64,000 bases of DNA from the NCBI GenBank assembly GCA_031271905.1, contig JAISUT010000023.1, forward strand, positions 1-64,000, read 5' to 3'. The DNA comes from Acidobacteriota bacterium. GTDB taxonomy: Bacteria; Acidobacteriota; UBA6911. The position numbers and the translations under genes were made by a program. The notes under the pieces were generated by a model that did no database searches, was not told the origin of the DNA, and saw only the letters and a program-made list of their open reading frames with translations. Shown here piece by piece: positions 43,019-52,674 of this stretch; within the stretch, counting starts at the first letter, position 1; each line of letters starts with the position of its first letter.

Positions 43019-43813
43019 ATGAACGGAATCCTCTTCGACCTTGACGGGGTGGTGTACAACTCGGAGACGCCCATCGCAGGCGCGGCAGAGGCGCTGGCGC
43101 GCATACGCGAGCGGGGGATTCCGCATCTTTTCGTCACCAACACCAGCTCGCGGGGGCGCGAGGCGCTTGTGGAGAAGCTGGGGCGCTTCGGCATCCCGAC
43201 GGCGGCGGAGCAGATCGTGACCCCGTGCGTCGCCGCCGCCGAATGGCTGCGGACGCGCCAAGCAGGGCAGGCCGGCGACTCCGCCGCCTTGTTCCTCGCG
43301 CCAAAGGCCCGCGCCGACTTCTCCGGCGTCCGCTGTTTGCCGGAGGACGCCGAGTCCGGCGCACGGTTCGTGGTCGTCGGCGACATGGGGGAGCGGTGGG
43401 ACTACCGCTCCCTGAACCGCGCCTTCCGCCTGCTGCACTCCGACCCCGAGTCGGTCCTCGTCGCCCTGGGCATGACGCGCTTCTGGTTGGGCGAGGACGG
43501 TCTGCGCCTGGACGCCGCGCCGTTCGTCGCCGCGCTGGAGTGCGCGACGGGGAGGCGGGCGGTGGTGCTGGGAAAGCCCGCCGCGTCCTTCTTCGGGCTG
43601 GCGGTGCAAAAGCTGGGCGTGCCCGCCTCCGAGGTCGCGATGGTCGGCGACGACATCGTGACCGACATCGGCGGCGCGAAGCGGGCGGGTCTGAAAGCAA
43701 TCCTCCTGCGCACCGGCAAATACCGCCCCGCCGACCTCGACGGCGTCGCCGACGGCGACCGCCCGGACGCCGTGCTCGACTCCATCCGCGACCTCCCCGA
43801 CTTCGCGATGTGA
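43019..43813 (+). CDS. HAD-superfamily phosphatase (NagD/HDHD2-like)
   Basis: A 264-residue HAD hydrolase with C2-type cap. Motif I LFDLDGVVYNSETP (nucleophile and acid Asp), motif II VTNTSS, motif III lysine in LGKPAASFF and motif IV MVGDDIVTDIGGAKRAG. Probably dephosphorylates a small sugar phosphate or nucleotide; the substrate is not readable. Likely cotranscribed with the aldolase. Confidence 0.9.
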   Translation: MNGILFDLDGVVYNSETPIAGAAEALARIRERGIPHLFVTNTSSRGREALVEKLGRFGIPTAAEQIVTPCVAAAEWLRTRQAGQAGDSAALFLAPKARADFSGVRCLPEDAESGARFVVVGDMGERWDYRSLNRAFRLLHSDPESVLVALGMTRFWLGEDGLRLDAAPFVAALECATGRRAVVLGKPAASFFGLAVQKLGVPASEVAMVGDDIVTDIGGAKRAGLKAILLRTGKYRPADLDGVADGDRPDAVLDSIRDLPDFAM

Positions 43814-43929
43814 CATTTGGCGTTTACGAAATGACACCCAAGGGGGATAATCACGTCTCATGGACGGTTGCACGGTGGTTGGAGATTCACCGGAAGGAAC
43901 CGTAGGGAAAACATAAGGAGGATACCGAC

Positions 43930-44298
43930 ATGAGGAAACTGATTCTGACGTTGGTGGTGGCGGGCTTGGTGGCTTTCGGCGACACGGCGGCGTTCGCAGC
44001 CTCGGGGACGTTGAAAGTCGAAGGGCTTTGCGGCATGTGCAAGACCCGCATCGAAAAGGCCGCCAAGGGGGTGGACGGCGTGACCAGCGCCGCCTGGAAC
44101 AAGGACACGAAGGAGTTGTCGCTCGAATACGACTCTGCCAAGGTCAAGTTGGCGGCCGTCAGCAAGGCGCTCGCGGCGGTCGGTCACGACACCGAGGCCG
44201 ACAAGGCCGACGACAAGGTCTACGACGCCCTGCCCGGTTGCTGCAAATACCGGGGGAAGCAAGCGTCATCCCAGCAGCAACAGCAACACCACCACTGA
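43930..44298 (+). CDS. exported HMA-domain metal-binding protein with poly-Gln/His tail
   Basis: A 122-residue secreted protein: signal peptide to AFA (residue 23), a heavy-metal-associated fold with CGMC (Cys34, Cys37), and a C-terminal tail with CCKYR followed by five Gln and three His. It is followed at about 135 bp by a nickel/cobalt importer, so I infer periplasmic nickel or copper capture. GGAGG precedes the ATG. Confidence 0.82.
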   Translation: MRKLILTLVVAGLVAFGDTAAFAASGTLKVEGLCGMCKTRIEKAAKGVDGVTSAAWNKDTKELSLEYDSAKVKLAAVSKALAAVGHDTEADKADDKVYDALPGCCKYRGKQASSQQQQQHHH

Positions 44299-44434
44299 TC
44301 CGACGCCCTGACGCCCATGGGCGCGGCCTGCACCTGCGGACGCGGCGGAAGGGACGCCCTTCGTCGCCACCTGCGGACCGGGCCGCCGCCGTTTCACAGA
44401 CATCGCGTCCCGCTGCGGCGCGTGGAGACCGCCT

Positions 44435-45433
44435 ATGCACATCCCTGAAAACTACCTGAGCCCGACGACCTGCGCCGTCATGGGCGCCGCCATGGTGCCC
44501 GTCCTCGCGGTGGCGATCAAGAAGGTGAGAAAAGAAGTCCCCCCCGAGAAGATGCCGCTCATCGGCGTAGGCGCGGCGTTCGCCTTCCTCGTCATGATGT
44601 TCAACGTGCCGCTGCCCGGGGGCACGACCGGACACGCCGTGGGCGCGGTGCTCGCCGCCGTGTTGCTCGGCCCCTACGCCGCCTGCCTCGCGGTGACGGT
44701 GGCGCTCGCGCTCCAGGCGCTGCTGTTCGGCGACGGAGGCGTCTTGGCGCTCGGCGCGAACTGCTTCAACATGGCGTTCGTCATGCCGATGGTCGGCTAC
44801 GGCGTCTACACGCTCTGCAAAAGCGCCGTCAAGAAACCCGCAGGCGCCTACGCCGGCATGGCTCTTGGCGGCTATGTCGGGTTGAACGCCGCCGCGCTGT
44901 TCACCGCCGTCGAGTTCGGGCTCCAGCCCGCCCTGTTCGCAGCCCCGGACGGGACGCCGCTCTATTGCCCCTATCCCCTGTCGGTGTCGATCCCCGCGAT
45001 GATGGCGCCCCACCTGCTCGTGGCGGGCTTCATCGAGGCCGCCTTCACCGCCCTGGTCGGCGCCTTCGTCATGAAGGCCGCGCCGGAGGCGCTGGACGAC
45101 GCCCGGGGCGGGGGTCGGAGGCAGGTCGCCGTCTACGCGCTGGTCGCGGCGATGATATGCCTCGCCCCGCTCGGGTTGCTCGCAGCAGGCACGGCGTGGG
45201 GCGAGTGGGGCGCGGAGGAGATCGCCGAGGTCGTCACCGGCGGGAAGGCGCTCGGCTTCGTCCCCGCCGGTTTGGAAAACGGCTTCAGCTTCGAGGCCCT
45301 CATGCCCGACTACACGGTCGCGGGGCTGCCGGAGACGGCGGGCTACGTCCTGTGCGCGCTGTTCGGCGCGGCGGTCTCGATCATCCTGTTCAGGCTCCTG
45401 GCGGGTCTGGGGAAAAGGCGCCGGACGGCCTGA
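44435..45433 (+). CDS. ECF transporter substrate-capture protein NikM/CbiM (with fused C-terminal NikN-like part)
   Basis: A 332-residue membrane protein beginning MHIPENYLSP, whose N-terminal Met and His2 coordinate the metal ion in this family; further ligands in TGHAVG. About eight spans. The segment after 225 (two spans flanking a soluble loop) corresponds to the N component (NikN/PDGLE type). Imports Ni2+ or Co2+. The absence of corrin genes and the presence of hypA favour nickel. Confidence 0.88.
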   Translation: MHIPENYLSPTTCAVMGAAMVPVLAVAIKKVRKEVPPEKMPLIGVGAAFAFLVMMFNVPLPGGTTGHAVGAVLAAVLLGPYAACLAVTVALALQALLFGDGGVLALGANCFNMAFVMPMVGYGVYTLCKSAVKKPAGAYAGMALGGYVGLNAAALFTAVEFGLQPALFAAPDGTPLYCPYPLSVSIPAMMAPHLLVAGFIEAAFTALVGAFVMKAAPEALDDARGGGRRQVAVYALVAAMICLAPLGLLAAGTAWGEWGAEEIAEVVTGGKALGFVPAGLENGFSFEALMPDYTVAGLPETAGYVLCALFGAAVSIILFRLLAGLGKRRRTA

Positions 45434-45441
45434 CGGGGAAA

Positions 45442-46308
45442 ATGACGGAACATCCACCCGCAGGACAGTCAGAGGTCGCGCTCCCCGCCTGGTTGCGGGG
45501 GCGAGACGCGAAAGACGCCCCGCTCCCGCACAGGGGGCGCGGGGGCGGCGACCGCTTCATCGACAAGACCATCCTCGCGTTGCTCGGGCTCCTGTCCGCG
45601 ATGCGGGCGCAGGACGAGCGTCCGGACGCCGGCGCGCCTTGGAAAGCCACCGCCTTCTGGCACTTGCTCGGCACCCTCGCAGCCATCGTCCTCGTCGCGC
45701 TGACGCGCGAATTCGCCTTCGTCTTCGTCGTCCTCACCTGCCTGCTGTTGCGACTCTGCGCCATGCCGCTCGCCGACCTGCGCAAAATCGCCCTGCTGGC
45801 GGTGATCGCCGGGTCGTTCTCGTTTGTCATCATGCTGCCGGCGGCGCTGGCGGGCAACCGCTACAGCCTCACGATGATTCCCGCGAAGGCGGTCGCCAGC
45901 GTCCTTGCGGTGGGCATCCACGCATCGACGTCTCGCTGGACGGAGACCGTCCACGCGCTCCGGCGCCTGCACGTCCCCTCGACGCTCGTCTTCGTCCTCG
46001 ACATCGCGCTGAAACACATCTTCATGCTGGGGGAGTTCTCGTTGGAGACGTTGCGCGCGCTCAAGCTGCGCTCGGTCGGCAGGGGGCGGGGGCGGCGCGG
46101 GTCGCTGGCGGGCGTCACCGGGAACCTTTTCATCCGCTCGCACCAGATGTCCGAGGCGATGTACGGTGCGATGCTCTGCCGCGGGTTCGCGGGGACGTAC
46201 CCGGTCTCGGGGAACGTTCGTCCCACCAAGGCCGACTTGTGCTATATTGCGGCGGGTCTCGCGCTCGTCGCGTTGTTTCTCTTGTTGCGGCGGGGCGGGA
46301 CGGGGTAG
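45442..46308 (+). CDS. ECF transporter transmembrane component (NikQ/CbiQ)
   Basis: A 288-residue T component with about five spans and the two coupling motifs typical of the family around ALKLRSVGRG and AMLCRGFAG (A-x-x-x-R-G). It starts at the ATG at 45442, 8 bp after the NikM stop, with GGGGAAA upstream. Transduces ATPase movement to NikM. Confidence 0.85.
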   Translation: MTEHPPAGQSEVALPAWLRGRDAKDAPLPHRGRGGGDRFIDKTILALLGLLSAMRAQDERPDAGAPWKATAFWHLLGTLAAIVLVALTREFAFVFVVLTCLLLRLCAMPLADLRKIALLAVIAGSFSFVIMLPAALAGNRYSLTMIPAKAVASVLAVGIHASTSRWTETVHALRRLHVPSTLVFVLDIALKHIFMLGEFSLETLRALKLRSVGRGRGRRGSLAGVTGNLFIRSHQMSEAMYGAMLCRGFAGTYPVSGNVRPTKADLCYIAAGLALVALFLLLRRGGTG

Positions 46309-46383
46309 GGAGAGGGGTGCGCGTCGCGGTTTGGCGGTGGAAGTACGGGACAGGCGGGGCAAGACCGGAGGGACGGCGGGCGG

Positions 46384-47169
46384 ATGATCGAACTGGAACA
46401 AATCTCCTATTGCTACGGAGGGCGATCCGCGCTTTGCGGGGTGTCGTTGGCGATTCGCCGGGGAGAGTCGGTCTCCCTGCTCGGCGCCAACGGCAGCGGC
46501 AAGTCCACGCTGTTGAAGCTGCTGAACGGCTTGATCGTCGCCGACTCCGGCACCTACCGCTTCGACGGGGCGGAGGTCACGAGAAAGGGGCTTGCCGACG
46601 CGACGTTCGCCCAGTCGCTGCACCGCCGCGCCGGTTTCGTCTTCCAGAATTCGGACGCGCAGCTCTTTTGCGCCGACGTGTACGACGAGATCGCCTTCGG
46701 CCCGCGCCAACTGGGGTTGGGTGAGGACGAGGTGGAGGGGCGCGTGCGCGACATGGTCAAGCTGTTCGGCCTGGACGGGTTCGAGCGGCGGAACCCGTGG
46801 CACCTGTCCGGCGGAGAAAAGCGCAAAGTCGCCATCGCCTGCGTGCTGTCGCTCAACCCGGAGGTTCTGATGCTGGACGAGCCGATGGGGGGGCTCGACC
46901 CGCGCACGTCACGCTGGCTGGCGGAGTTTTTGGCGGAGCTGAACAAGGCGGGGAAGACGATATTGGTCTCGACGCACGACTTGGGGCTGGTCCAAGAGAT
47001 CTCCCGCCGCGCCGTCCTCTTCGGCGAAGACCACCGCGTCGCGGCGGATCTGGAGACGGCGGCGCTGCTGGACGACGTAGACCTGCTGAAGCGCGTCAAC
47101 CTGGTCGACCGCTACTACCACAAGCACACCGACGCCCGCCACAGCCATTTCCACATCCACAACTACTGA
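46384..47169 (+). CDS. ECF transporter ATPase (NikO/CbiO) with His-rich tail
   Basis: A 261-residue ABC ATPase: Walker A GANGSGKST, Q-loop VFQNSDAQLF, signature LSGGEKRKVAIA, Walker B VLMLDEPMGGLDP, switch VSTHD. The last 15 residues contain six His (YHKHTDARHSHFHIHNY), an extension that could bind nickel or cobalt. Last gene of the importer operon. Confidence 0.9.
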   Translation: MIELEQISYCYGGRSALCGVSLAIRRGESVSLLGANGSGKSTLLKLLNGLIVADSGTYRFDGAEVTRKGLADATFAQSLHRRAGFVFQNSDAQLFCADVYDEIAFGPRQLGLGEDEVEGRVRDMVKLFGLDGFERRNPWHLSGGEKRKVAIACVLSLNPEVLMLDEPMGGLDPRTSRWLAEFLAELNKAGKTILVSTHDLGLVQEISRRAVLFGEDHRVAADLETAALLDDVDLLKRVNLVDRYYHKHTDARHSHFHIHNY

Positions 47170-47207
47170 AACGCGGCTGGCGCGAAACCGGCGCACACGT
47201 CCGCGAC

Positions 47208-48623
47208 TCATTTGGAGTCGCGGATGCCGAGGCGCTTGAGTTTTTCGCTGAGGGTGGTCGGGTTGACGTCCAAGAGCCCGGCCGCCTTCTTCTGGTTGCC
47301 TCCGGTCTTTTCCAGCGCCGCGAGGATGACCGCCTTTTCGTATTCCCCCACGCGCTCCTTGAGCGGGCGGGCCAGCAAATCTTCCGGGGATCCGTCCGGG
47401 CCGGACGCGAAAGCGCCGCCGCCGGGCGCAACGGGCGCAGGTGGCGGGGGCTGGAGCAGGTTCCGGGGGAACAGCGCGGCGTCGATCACATCGCCGGGGG
47501 CGAGCACCACCGCCCGCTCCATGACGTTCTCCAACTCGCGGACGTTGCCCGGCCAATGGTAGTCCATCAAGACCTTCAGCGCCTCGGGCGCCACCGTCAG
47601 CCCGTCGCGGTGGTTCTCCCCGGAAAACTTGCGGATGAAGTGCTCGGCGAGGAGCGGGATGTCCTCCGTCCGGTCGCGCAGGGGGGGGAGTTTGACGACG
47701 ATGACGTTGAGCCGGTAATAGAGGTCGTCGCGGAACGTCCCCCGGCTCACGCAACCCGCCAAGTCGGTGTTGGTGGCGGCGATGATGCGCACATCGACCT
47801 TGATGTTCTCGAGGCTCCCCAGGCGCCGGAACTCGCGCTCCTGGATGACGCGCAGCAGGCGCGCCTGGATTTCCATCGAGAGGGTCCCCACCTCGTCCAG
47901 GAAGACCGTGCCGCCGTCGGCGGCCTCGAAAAGCCCCTTCTTCGTGACGGTCGCGCCGGTGAAGGCGCCCTTGACGTGGCCGAAAAGCTCGCTTTCGAGC
48001 AGGTCGGGCGGGATGTTGCCGCAATTGATGGCGACGAAGGGGGATGACGCGCGCCCGCTGGCGGCGTGGATGGCGCGGGCGACCAGCTCCTTGCCCGTGC
48101 CGCTCTCCCCCTCGACCAAGACGGTGCTGCGCCGGGGGGCGACCTGCGCGACGAGGTCGAAGACCTGCCGCATCGCCGCGCCCTTGCCGACGATGTTCTG
48201 GAAGCCGTAGCGCTCCTGCAGGGTCGATTTGAGCCGGCGGTTCTCCTCCAGCAGCTCGCGGTGCTCCAAGGCGTTTTTCACCGCAAGCAACAGCTCCTCG
48301 TTCTTGAACGGCTTGGCGATGAAGTTGAAGGCACCGAGCTTGGTGGCGCTCACCGCCTTGTCGAGGGAGGCGTAGGCCGTGAGCATTATCGCCGTCGGCG
48401 GCTGCTCCAGCTTCCGCATCTCGTCGAGGACTTCCAGCCCGTCGATGTCCGGGAGCATCAGATCCAGCAACACGACCGCGTATTGCCGCTCGCGCATCCG
48501 ATCGAGCGCGTCCGCGCCGGTCGAGACGGCGTCCGCTTGATACGCCTCCGACTCCAGCAGGTCGGAGAGGACGTCCCGCAGGATCTCCTCGTCATCGACT
48601 ATCAGAATCCGTTTGTCACCCAT
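47208..48623 (-). CDS. NtrC-family sigma-54 response regulator
   Basis: A 471-residue receiver-AAA+-Fis regulator. Phosphoacceptor Asp54 (VLLDLMLP), Walker A GESGTGKE, intact GAFTGA, Walker B GGTVFLDEV, C-terminal Fis helix-turn-helix (KKAAGLLDVNPTTLSEKLKR). A Pro/Gly-rich linker precedes the Fis domain. It is 21 bp downstream of a sensor kinase gene, its likely partner. Competent in sequence to activate sigma-54 promoters such as that of the PEP-CTERM gene. Confidence 0.93.
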   Translation of the reverse strand: MGDKRILIVDDEEILRDVLSDLLESEAYQADAVSTGADALDRMRERQYAVVLLDLMLPDIDGLEVLDEMRKLEQPPTAIMLTAYASLDKAVSATKLGAFNFIAKPFKNEELLLAVKNALEHRELLEENRRLKSTLQERYGFQNIVGKGAAMRQVFDLVAQVAPRRSTVLVEGESGTGKELVARAIHAASGRASSPFVAINCGNIPPDLLESELFGHVKGAFTGATVTKKGLFEAADGGTVFLDEVGTLSMEIQARLLRVIQEREFRRLGSLENIKVDVRIIAATNTDLAGCVSRGTFRDDLYYRLNVIVVKLPPLRDRTEDIPLLAEHFIRKFSGENHRDGLTVAPEALKVLMDYHWPGNVRELENVMERAVVLAPGDVIDAALFPRNLLQPPPPAPVAPGGGAFASGPDGSPEDLLARPLKERVGEYEKAVILAALEKTGGNQKKAAGLLDVNPTTLSEKLKRLGIRDSK

Positions 48624-48644
48624 CGCGCCCTTTGCCTAGTTCGG

Positions 48645-51551
48645 TCAGTTCAGCCGGGCGGGGAGCCTCAGGGTGAATCGCGTCCCTTTCCCGGCGTCGC
48701 TCTCCACGAAGATGCCGCCGCCGTGCTCTTGGATGATGCCATAGGAGACCGCTAAACCCAAGCCCGTCCCCCGCCCCACCCCCTTCGTCGTGAAGAAGGG
48801 GTCGAATATCCTTTGCAGGTTCTCCTGCGGGATGCCCCCGCCCGTGTCAGAAACGTCCACCACCACCATCGACTCGTCCATCCCCGTGCGGATGGCGATC
48901 TCCCCGCCCGCCGGCATCGCGTCGCGAGCGTTCAGGAACAGGTTCACGAAGACCTGTTGCAGCTTCCCCGTGTTGCCATAGACGGGCGCGAGCCGCTCGC
49001 CCAGGTCCGAGGCGACGCGGATGCGCTTCCGGTCGAGCTGGTGGTCGAGCAGCGACAGGCTGTCGTGGATGACCCGGTTGATGTCCACCGCCGCGAACTC
49101 GTCGCCCCCCAGCCGCGAGAAATTCAACAGGTTGCCGACGATCTCCGCCGCCCGGAAGGTCTGCCGCTCGATCTTCTCCAGCAACGCCTTGCGCCGTCCC
49201 GCCTCCACGTCCCCTTTCAACAACATTTGCGTATAGCTGGATATGCCCGTGAGCGGGGTGTTGATCTCGTGCGCGACCCCTGCGGCCAAAAGCCCGACAG
49301 AGGAGAGCTTTTCCGCTTGCAGCAACTGCGCCTCCAGCCGCGTCTTTTCGGTGACGTCCTCCATGACCAAGAGGCACCCGCGCCTAGAGTGGGCTGCGAC
49401 CTCGCCTTCTTGCAATGCGCCATCGCCGTAGTCAAAGGGGCGCACGCCCAAGTTGACGACAAGCCGCCGGCCGTCCGAGTTCTTCAACGCCAGCTTGAAA
49501 ATGCCCGCCGGGGCGTCAGGCGACCACCCGTCCATGCCAGCGGCGTTTCGCAGAGCGGCAACCACGTCTGCGGAAAGGAGGTTTTCCGCCAGCGCGCCCG
49601 CGATGTCGCGCCGGGAGGCGGCGTACAGCTCCTCAAACGCCCGGTTGCAGGAGCGCACCCGCCCGGAGGCAGTCACCGAGAGCACCGCCACGTCGATGCT
49701 TTCGAGGATGTTCTCGGTGTAGTCCTTCAGGCGCGCCACCTCCTCCGCCTTGGCCTCGACCGAGCGGTAGAGCGTCGCGTTCTCCAGCGCCACGGCGGCG
49801 TAGCCCGCCAGCGCAGCCAAAAGCTCCACGTCCGCGCCGCTGAAATGCCTGCTTGGCGGCAACGCCCCCAACGCCAGCACCCCCACGCATCGCCCCTGGG
49901 ACAGCAGATCCTGGCGGTACGCGAACCCGGCTCGCGCCAGCCCCCCGTCCGCAGGGCGCAGACAGCCGGCACCGCCTTTAAGTCCCGGAAGCTCCCCTGC
50001 GGCGGCCCGCCCCGGGTCGCCAGACGCCTCGCCGGTCGAACCGGTCGAAGCGGGGGCGAGCAGGATGGAGCCGCAGCCGTCATGGTTCACGCCTTGCGCG
50101 CAACGAAGCCATCCGGGGTGCGCGGCGTCTGGAAGGAACAACGCCGCCCCGTCCACCGGAAACGCCCGGGTGACGCGGTCGAGGATGCGTTGCGTCAGCG
50201 GTTGCAGGCTGATCTCGGAGCTGAGGGCGCGGGCGAAATCGAGCAGCGTCCGACGGTCGTGGAAACTGTTGCGATAAAACGCCCGATCAAACCCGGTCTG
50301 GACTGCGCGGCGCAAGGGGTTGAACAGCAGCGCCATCGCCAATGCCGCCAACGCGGCGACCAGCGCCCCGGCGCGCGGCGTCAGATCCCGCAACGCCCCG
50401 TCAAACGCCAGCGCGCCCAAGATGCAGGCGAAAAGCAACGCCAGCGCGGAAACCAGGCATGCCGCGCTTTTACGGGCGATGTCCTCCACGTCCATCAACC
50501 GGAAACCAAGGACGGCGTAGCCCACCGACAGCGGCACCAGCGCGAGGAAGAGCATCGACGCATCCATCGCCGGAGAGAAGCGGGCGAAACGCGCTGGCGC
50601 GCCCAAGAGCGTCGGGAGCAGGTAGATCAAGCCGAAGGGGACGATCCCCGCCAGCGAGCCGTAGGCGATCCACTTCATCTGCTGGCGCGCGAGCAGATCC
50701 TCCGCCCCGGCGCCCCCGAGGTGACGCCGTAGCAACAAGACGCCGCCGGCGAGGAACGCCGCGCAGAACCAGACCAGCTCGAAGCGGTCGAGCGACTCGC
50801 CGGCGGCGACGGTGCGGGCGACGCCCAGCGGCGCCAGATGCCCGGTCACCCACAGCAGGTGCGCAGCCAGCAGGAGCCCGGAGGCGAGATAGGGCGCGGC
50901 GACCGCCGCCGGACGGGGGCGCGCGTCGGGAAAGCGGAGGCAGAAATGCAGGAACGCCGCCGGCAACAGCAGGAAGGCGGCGACGGAGACGGCGTAGGCG
51001 AATAAATCCAACAGACCCAGCGCCGGCGTGTAGCTGAAAAGCCAGAGGGCGAAGGCGGTGAGGCACAGGAGGTAGAAATGCCGCGCGAGCGGCAACCGCC
51101 TGCCGCGCAAAAACACGAAGGCGCCGATGCCGAGATGGAGGAACGCCAGCAAGGTCTTCAGCCCGTCCCGGACGGTGAAAAGGTGCCGCGCCGACAGGGA
51201 GACCGGCAGGGAGCGCACCCCCGCCGCCGTCGCGACCTCGTAGCGCACCAGCGCACCCGGCCCTGCGGCATAGAGGCATTCGGCATAGGCGGCGAGGTTC
51301 GGCACCGGCTCGCCTTCGATGCCGAGCAACCGGTCGCCCTCGCGGATGCCAGCGGCGTACCCCGCCCCATCCTGCACGACCTCGGTGGCGACAAGGCCTG
51401 TCGCCTGGTCTTCCGCCTCCGTCCAGAAGACGCCGTCCGAGGCGTCCGTCCACGCCACCCGGTCGCGCAGGTTCAACACGCCGGCGGCAAGGAGCGCAAA
51501 GGTGAGGAGCGCCGTCGCAACGAGCCGGAGTGTCGCGGGAAATCGGTTCAT
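48645..51551 (-). CDS. membrane sensor histidine kinase (PDZ-7TM-GAF-PAS-HisKA-HATPase)
   Basis: A 968-residue kinase. After a first membrane span, residues about 40-115 resemble a PDZ domain (GYAAGIREGDRLLGIEGE). Seven or more spans follow to about 420, then GAF (LLDFARALSSEISLQPL, VALENATLYRS), PAS (ILESIDVAVLSV, LLVMEDVTEKT), the phospho-acceptor His in GVAHEINTPLTG, and HATPase with NLFLNARDAM, DTGGGIP, FFTTKGVGRGTGLGL. Domain order resembles PrsK-type kinases of PEP-CTERM/EPS regulation. Forms an operon with the NtrC regulator. Confidence 0.9.
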   Translation of the reverse strand: MNRFPATLRLVATALLTFALLAAGVLNLRDRVAWTDASDGVFWTEAEDQATGLVATEVVQDGAGYAAGIREGDRLLGIEGEPVPNLAAYAECLYAAGPGALVRYEVATAAGVRSLPVSLSARHLFTVRDGLKTLLAFLHLGIGAFVFLRGRRLPLARHFYLLCLTAFALWLFSYTPALGLLDLFAYAVSVAAFLLLPAAFLHFCLRFPDARPRPAAVAAPYLASGLLLAAHLLWVTGHLAPLGVARTVAAGESLDRFELVWFCAAFLAGGVLLLRRHLGGAGAEDLLARQQMKWIAYGSLAGIVPFGLIYLLPTLLGAPARFARFSPAMDASMLFLALVPLSVGYAVLGFRLMDVEDIARKSAACLVSALALLFACILGALAFDGALRDLTPRAGALVAALAALAMALLFNPLRRAVQTGFDRAFYRNSFHDRRTLLDFARALSSEISLQPLTQRILDRVTRAFPVDGAALFLPDAAHPGWLRCAQGVNHDGCGSILLAPASTGSTGEASGDPGRAAAGELPGLKGGAGCLRPADGGLARAGFAYRQDLLSQGRCVGVLALGALPPSRHFSGADVELLAALAGYAAVALENATLYRSVEAKAEEVARLKDYTENILESIDVAVLSVTASGRVRSCNRAFEELYAASRRDIAGALAENLLSADVVAALRNAAGMDGWSPDAPAGIFKLALKNSDGRRLVVNLGVRPFDYGDGALQEGEVAAHSRRGCLLVMEDVTEKTRLEAQLLQAEKLSSVGLLAAGVAHEINTPLTGISSYTQMLLKGDVEAGRRKALLEKIERQTFRAAEIVGNLLNFSRLGGDEFAAVDINRVIHDSLSLLDHQLDRKRIRVASDLGERLAPVYGNTGKLQQVFVNLFLNARDAMPAGGEIAIRTGMDESMVVVDVSDTGGGIPQENLQRIFDPFFTTKGVGRGTGLGLAVSYGIIQEHGGGIFVESDAGKGTRFTLRLPARLN

Positions 51552-51851
51552 GGGCGCTCCCTCTTATCCATGCCGCAAGTAAAAGCAATTCGCATACCAT
51601 GCCCCCGCTTCCCGAACCGGCAGTCCCAGGCGTCGTCAACCGCCGATCCCCTAAGGCGTTCGCCACCTTGGACGCATCGCGCGCCTCCATGCCGCGTCCT
51701 GGGGCTCCAACTCTTTGAACAATCCGTCCAATTTATTGAATGTTCGGGGTGTTGAAGCCGTTTCAAACCAAGATCAAGAAGAAGAAAAACGCTCAACTAA
51801 CGAATTGGCACTAACGCCGCCCCACCCAAAGTTCGATAAGGAGGTCATGCG
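51552..51851. other. 300-bp region between divergent genes, no gene seen
   Basis: Upstream of both the sensor kinase and the plus-strand hypothetical gene. I see no convincing promoter pair or coding frame; the second half is A-rich. Confidence 0.4.
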
Positions 51852-51908
51852 GTGCGCACTTGGTTTTGCCACTGTTTTTCAAGATTTTTGGAAAAGACGA
51901 AGAAATGA
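51852..51908 (+). CDS. possible 18-residue leader peptide
   Basis: GTG at 51852 lies 7 nt after a perfect AAGGAGGT (51838-51845) and reads MRTWFCHCFSRFLEKTKK, its stop overlapping the next ATG as ATGA. The downstream gene itself has only a weak site, so translation through this short frame may deliver ribosomes to it. It could alternatively reflect a start I have misjudged. Confidence 0.35.
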   Translation: MRTWFCHCFSRFLEKTKK

Positions 51909-52495
51909 GCAATAAAACATATGTCATCAGATACTATGGGGAATTGAATCCGGGGATCACCATCGACCAGACACGCGCCTCCTTCGGACAGGTGTTTCAT
52001 GCCGAGGCATCTGTAATCGACGCGATTTTCAGCCATAGCCGCGTGGTGTTGGCGCGCGACCTCACCGAAGAACAAGCGGACGCCCTGGTCGAAAGACTGA
52101 ACGGCATCGGCATGGTCGTCAAAAAGGAATCGGCGGCATCCCTTGCAGGCGACGACGCCCCGCAGGCGCAACCGGCCGTCGCGCCAGCCGCACCCGTCCC
52201 GCAGGTGCCGACGCCGGACACGGGCGGCGGCAAAGGCGCGGAGGCGCGCCGTCCCATGTGGGAGGTCGAGACGTTCGACCGCACCCCGGCACCCGCGACG
52301 GCAGCAGCCGACCCGGAGCCGGAACCCGCGCCGCAACCAGCCCCAGAGCCGGCACCGGAACCGGAACCTGCGCCGCAGGCGTCCTCCATGTACAGCTCCT
52401 TCCCGGAAATCATCAACGGCTCGACGCGGCTGACCATCCCCCCGGATCCGCCGTCGGCGAAAGAACGCGCCAAGGGGGTCGGAACTCCCTGGTAG
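51905..52495 (+). CDS. hypothetical protein with Pro/Glu-rich linker
   Basis: A 196-residue product. Residues 1-75 (TYVIRYYGELNPGI, VVLARDLTEEQADALVERLNGIGM split in use: RDLTEEQADALVERL) resemble the small alpha/beta N-terminal domain found in many proteobacterial proteins ahead of zinc-ribbon or membrane regions. Then comes an Ala/Pro-rich stretch with repeated PEPAPQPAPEP units, and a short conserved-looking end. No membrane span. Function unknown. Translation probably coupled to the leader frame upstream. Confidence 0.65.
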   Translation: MSNKTYVIRYYGELNPGITIDQTRASFGQVFHAEASVIDAIFSHSRVVLARDLTEEQADALVERLNGIGMVVKKESAASLAGDDAPQAQPAVAPAAPVPQVPTPDTGGGKGAEARRPMWEVETFDRTPAPATAAADPEPEPAPQPAPEPAPEPEPAPQASSMYSSFPEIINGSTRLTIPPDPPSAKERAKGVGTPW

Positions 52496-52507
52496 AAGAC
52501 CACTTCA

Positions 52508-52626
52508 GGAAGCCTCTAAAAACCCCGCCGACAAGGCGTCGCCGCAGGTCGAAAAGCGGAGTTCGCCGAGGCGGACGAGCGTCTTCGACCAAGGCGCAAC
52601 GCAACGCCCGGTTTTTAAAGGTTCCC
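52508..52626 (+). repeat. MITE copy E with 4-bp target duplication
   Basis: Full copy from GGAAGCCTCTAAAAA to TTTTTAAAGGTTCCC with central arms. Flanked by TTCA on both sides (52504-52507, 52627-52630). Lies between two convergent genes. Confidence 0.87.
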
Positions 52627-52674
52627 TTCACAAAGAATATGGCGGAATAAGACCTGCCACGGCGGAACGCGGCG

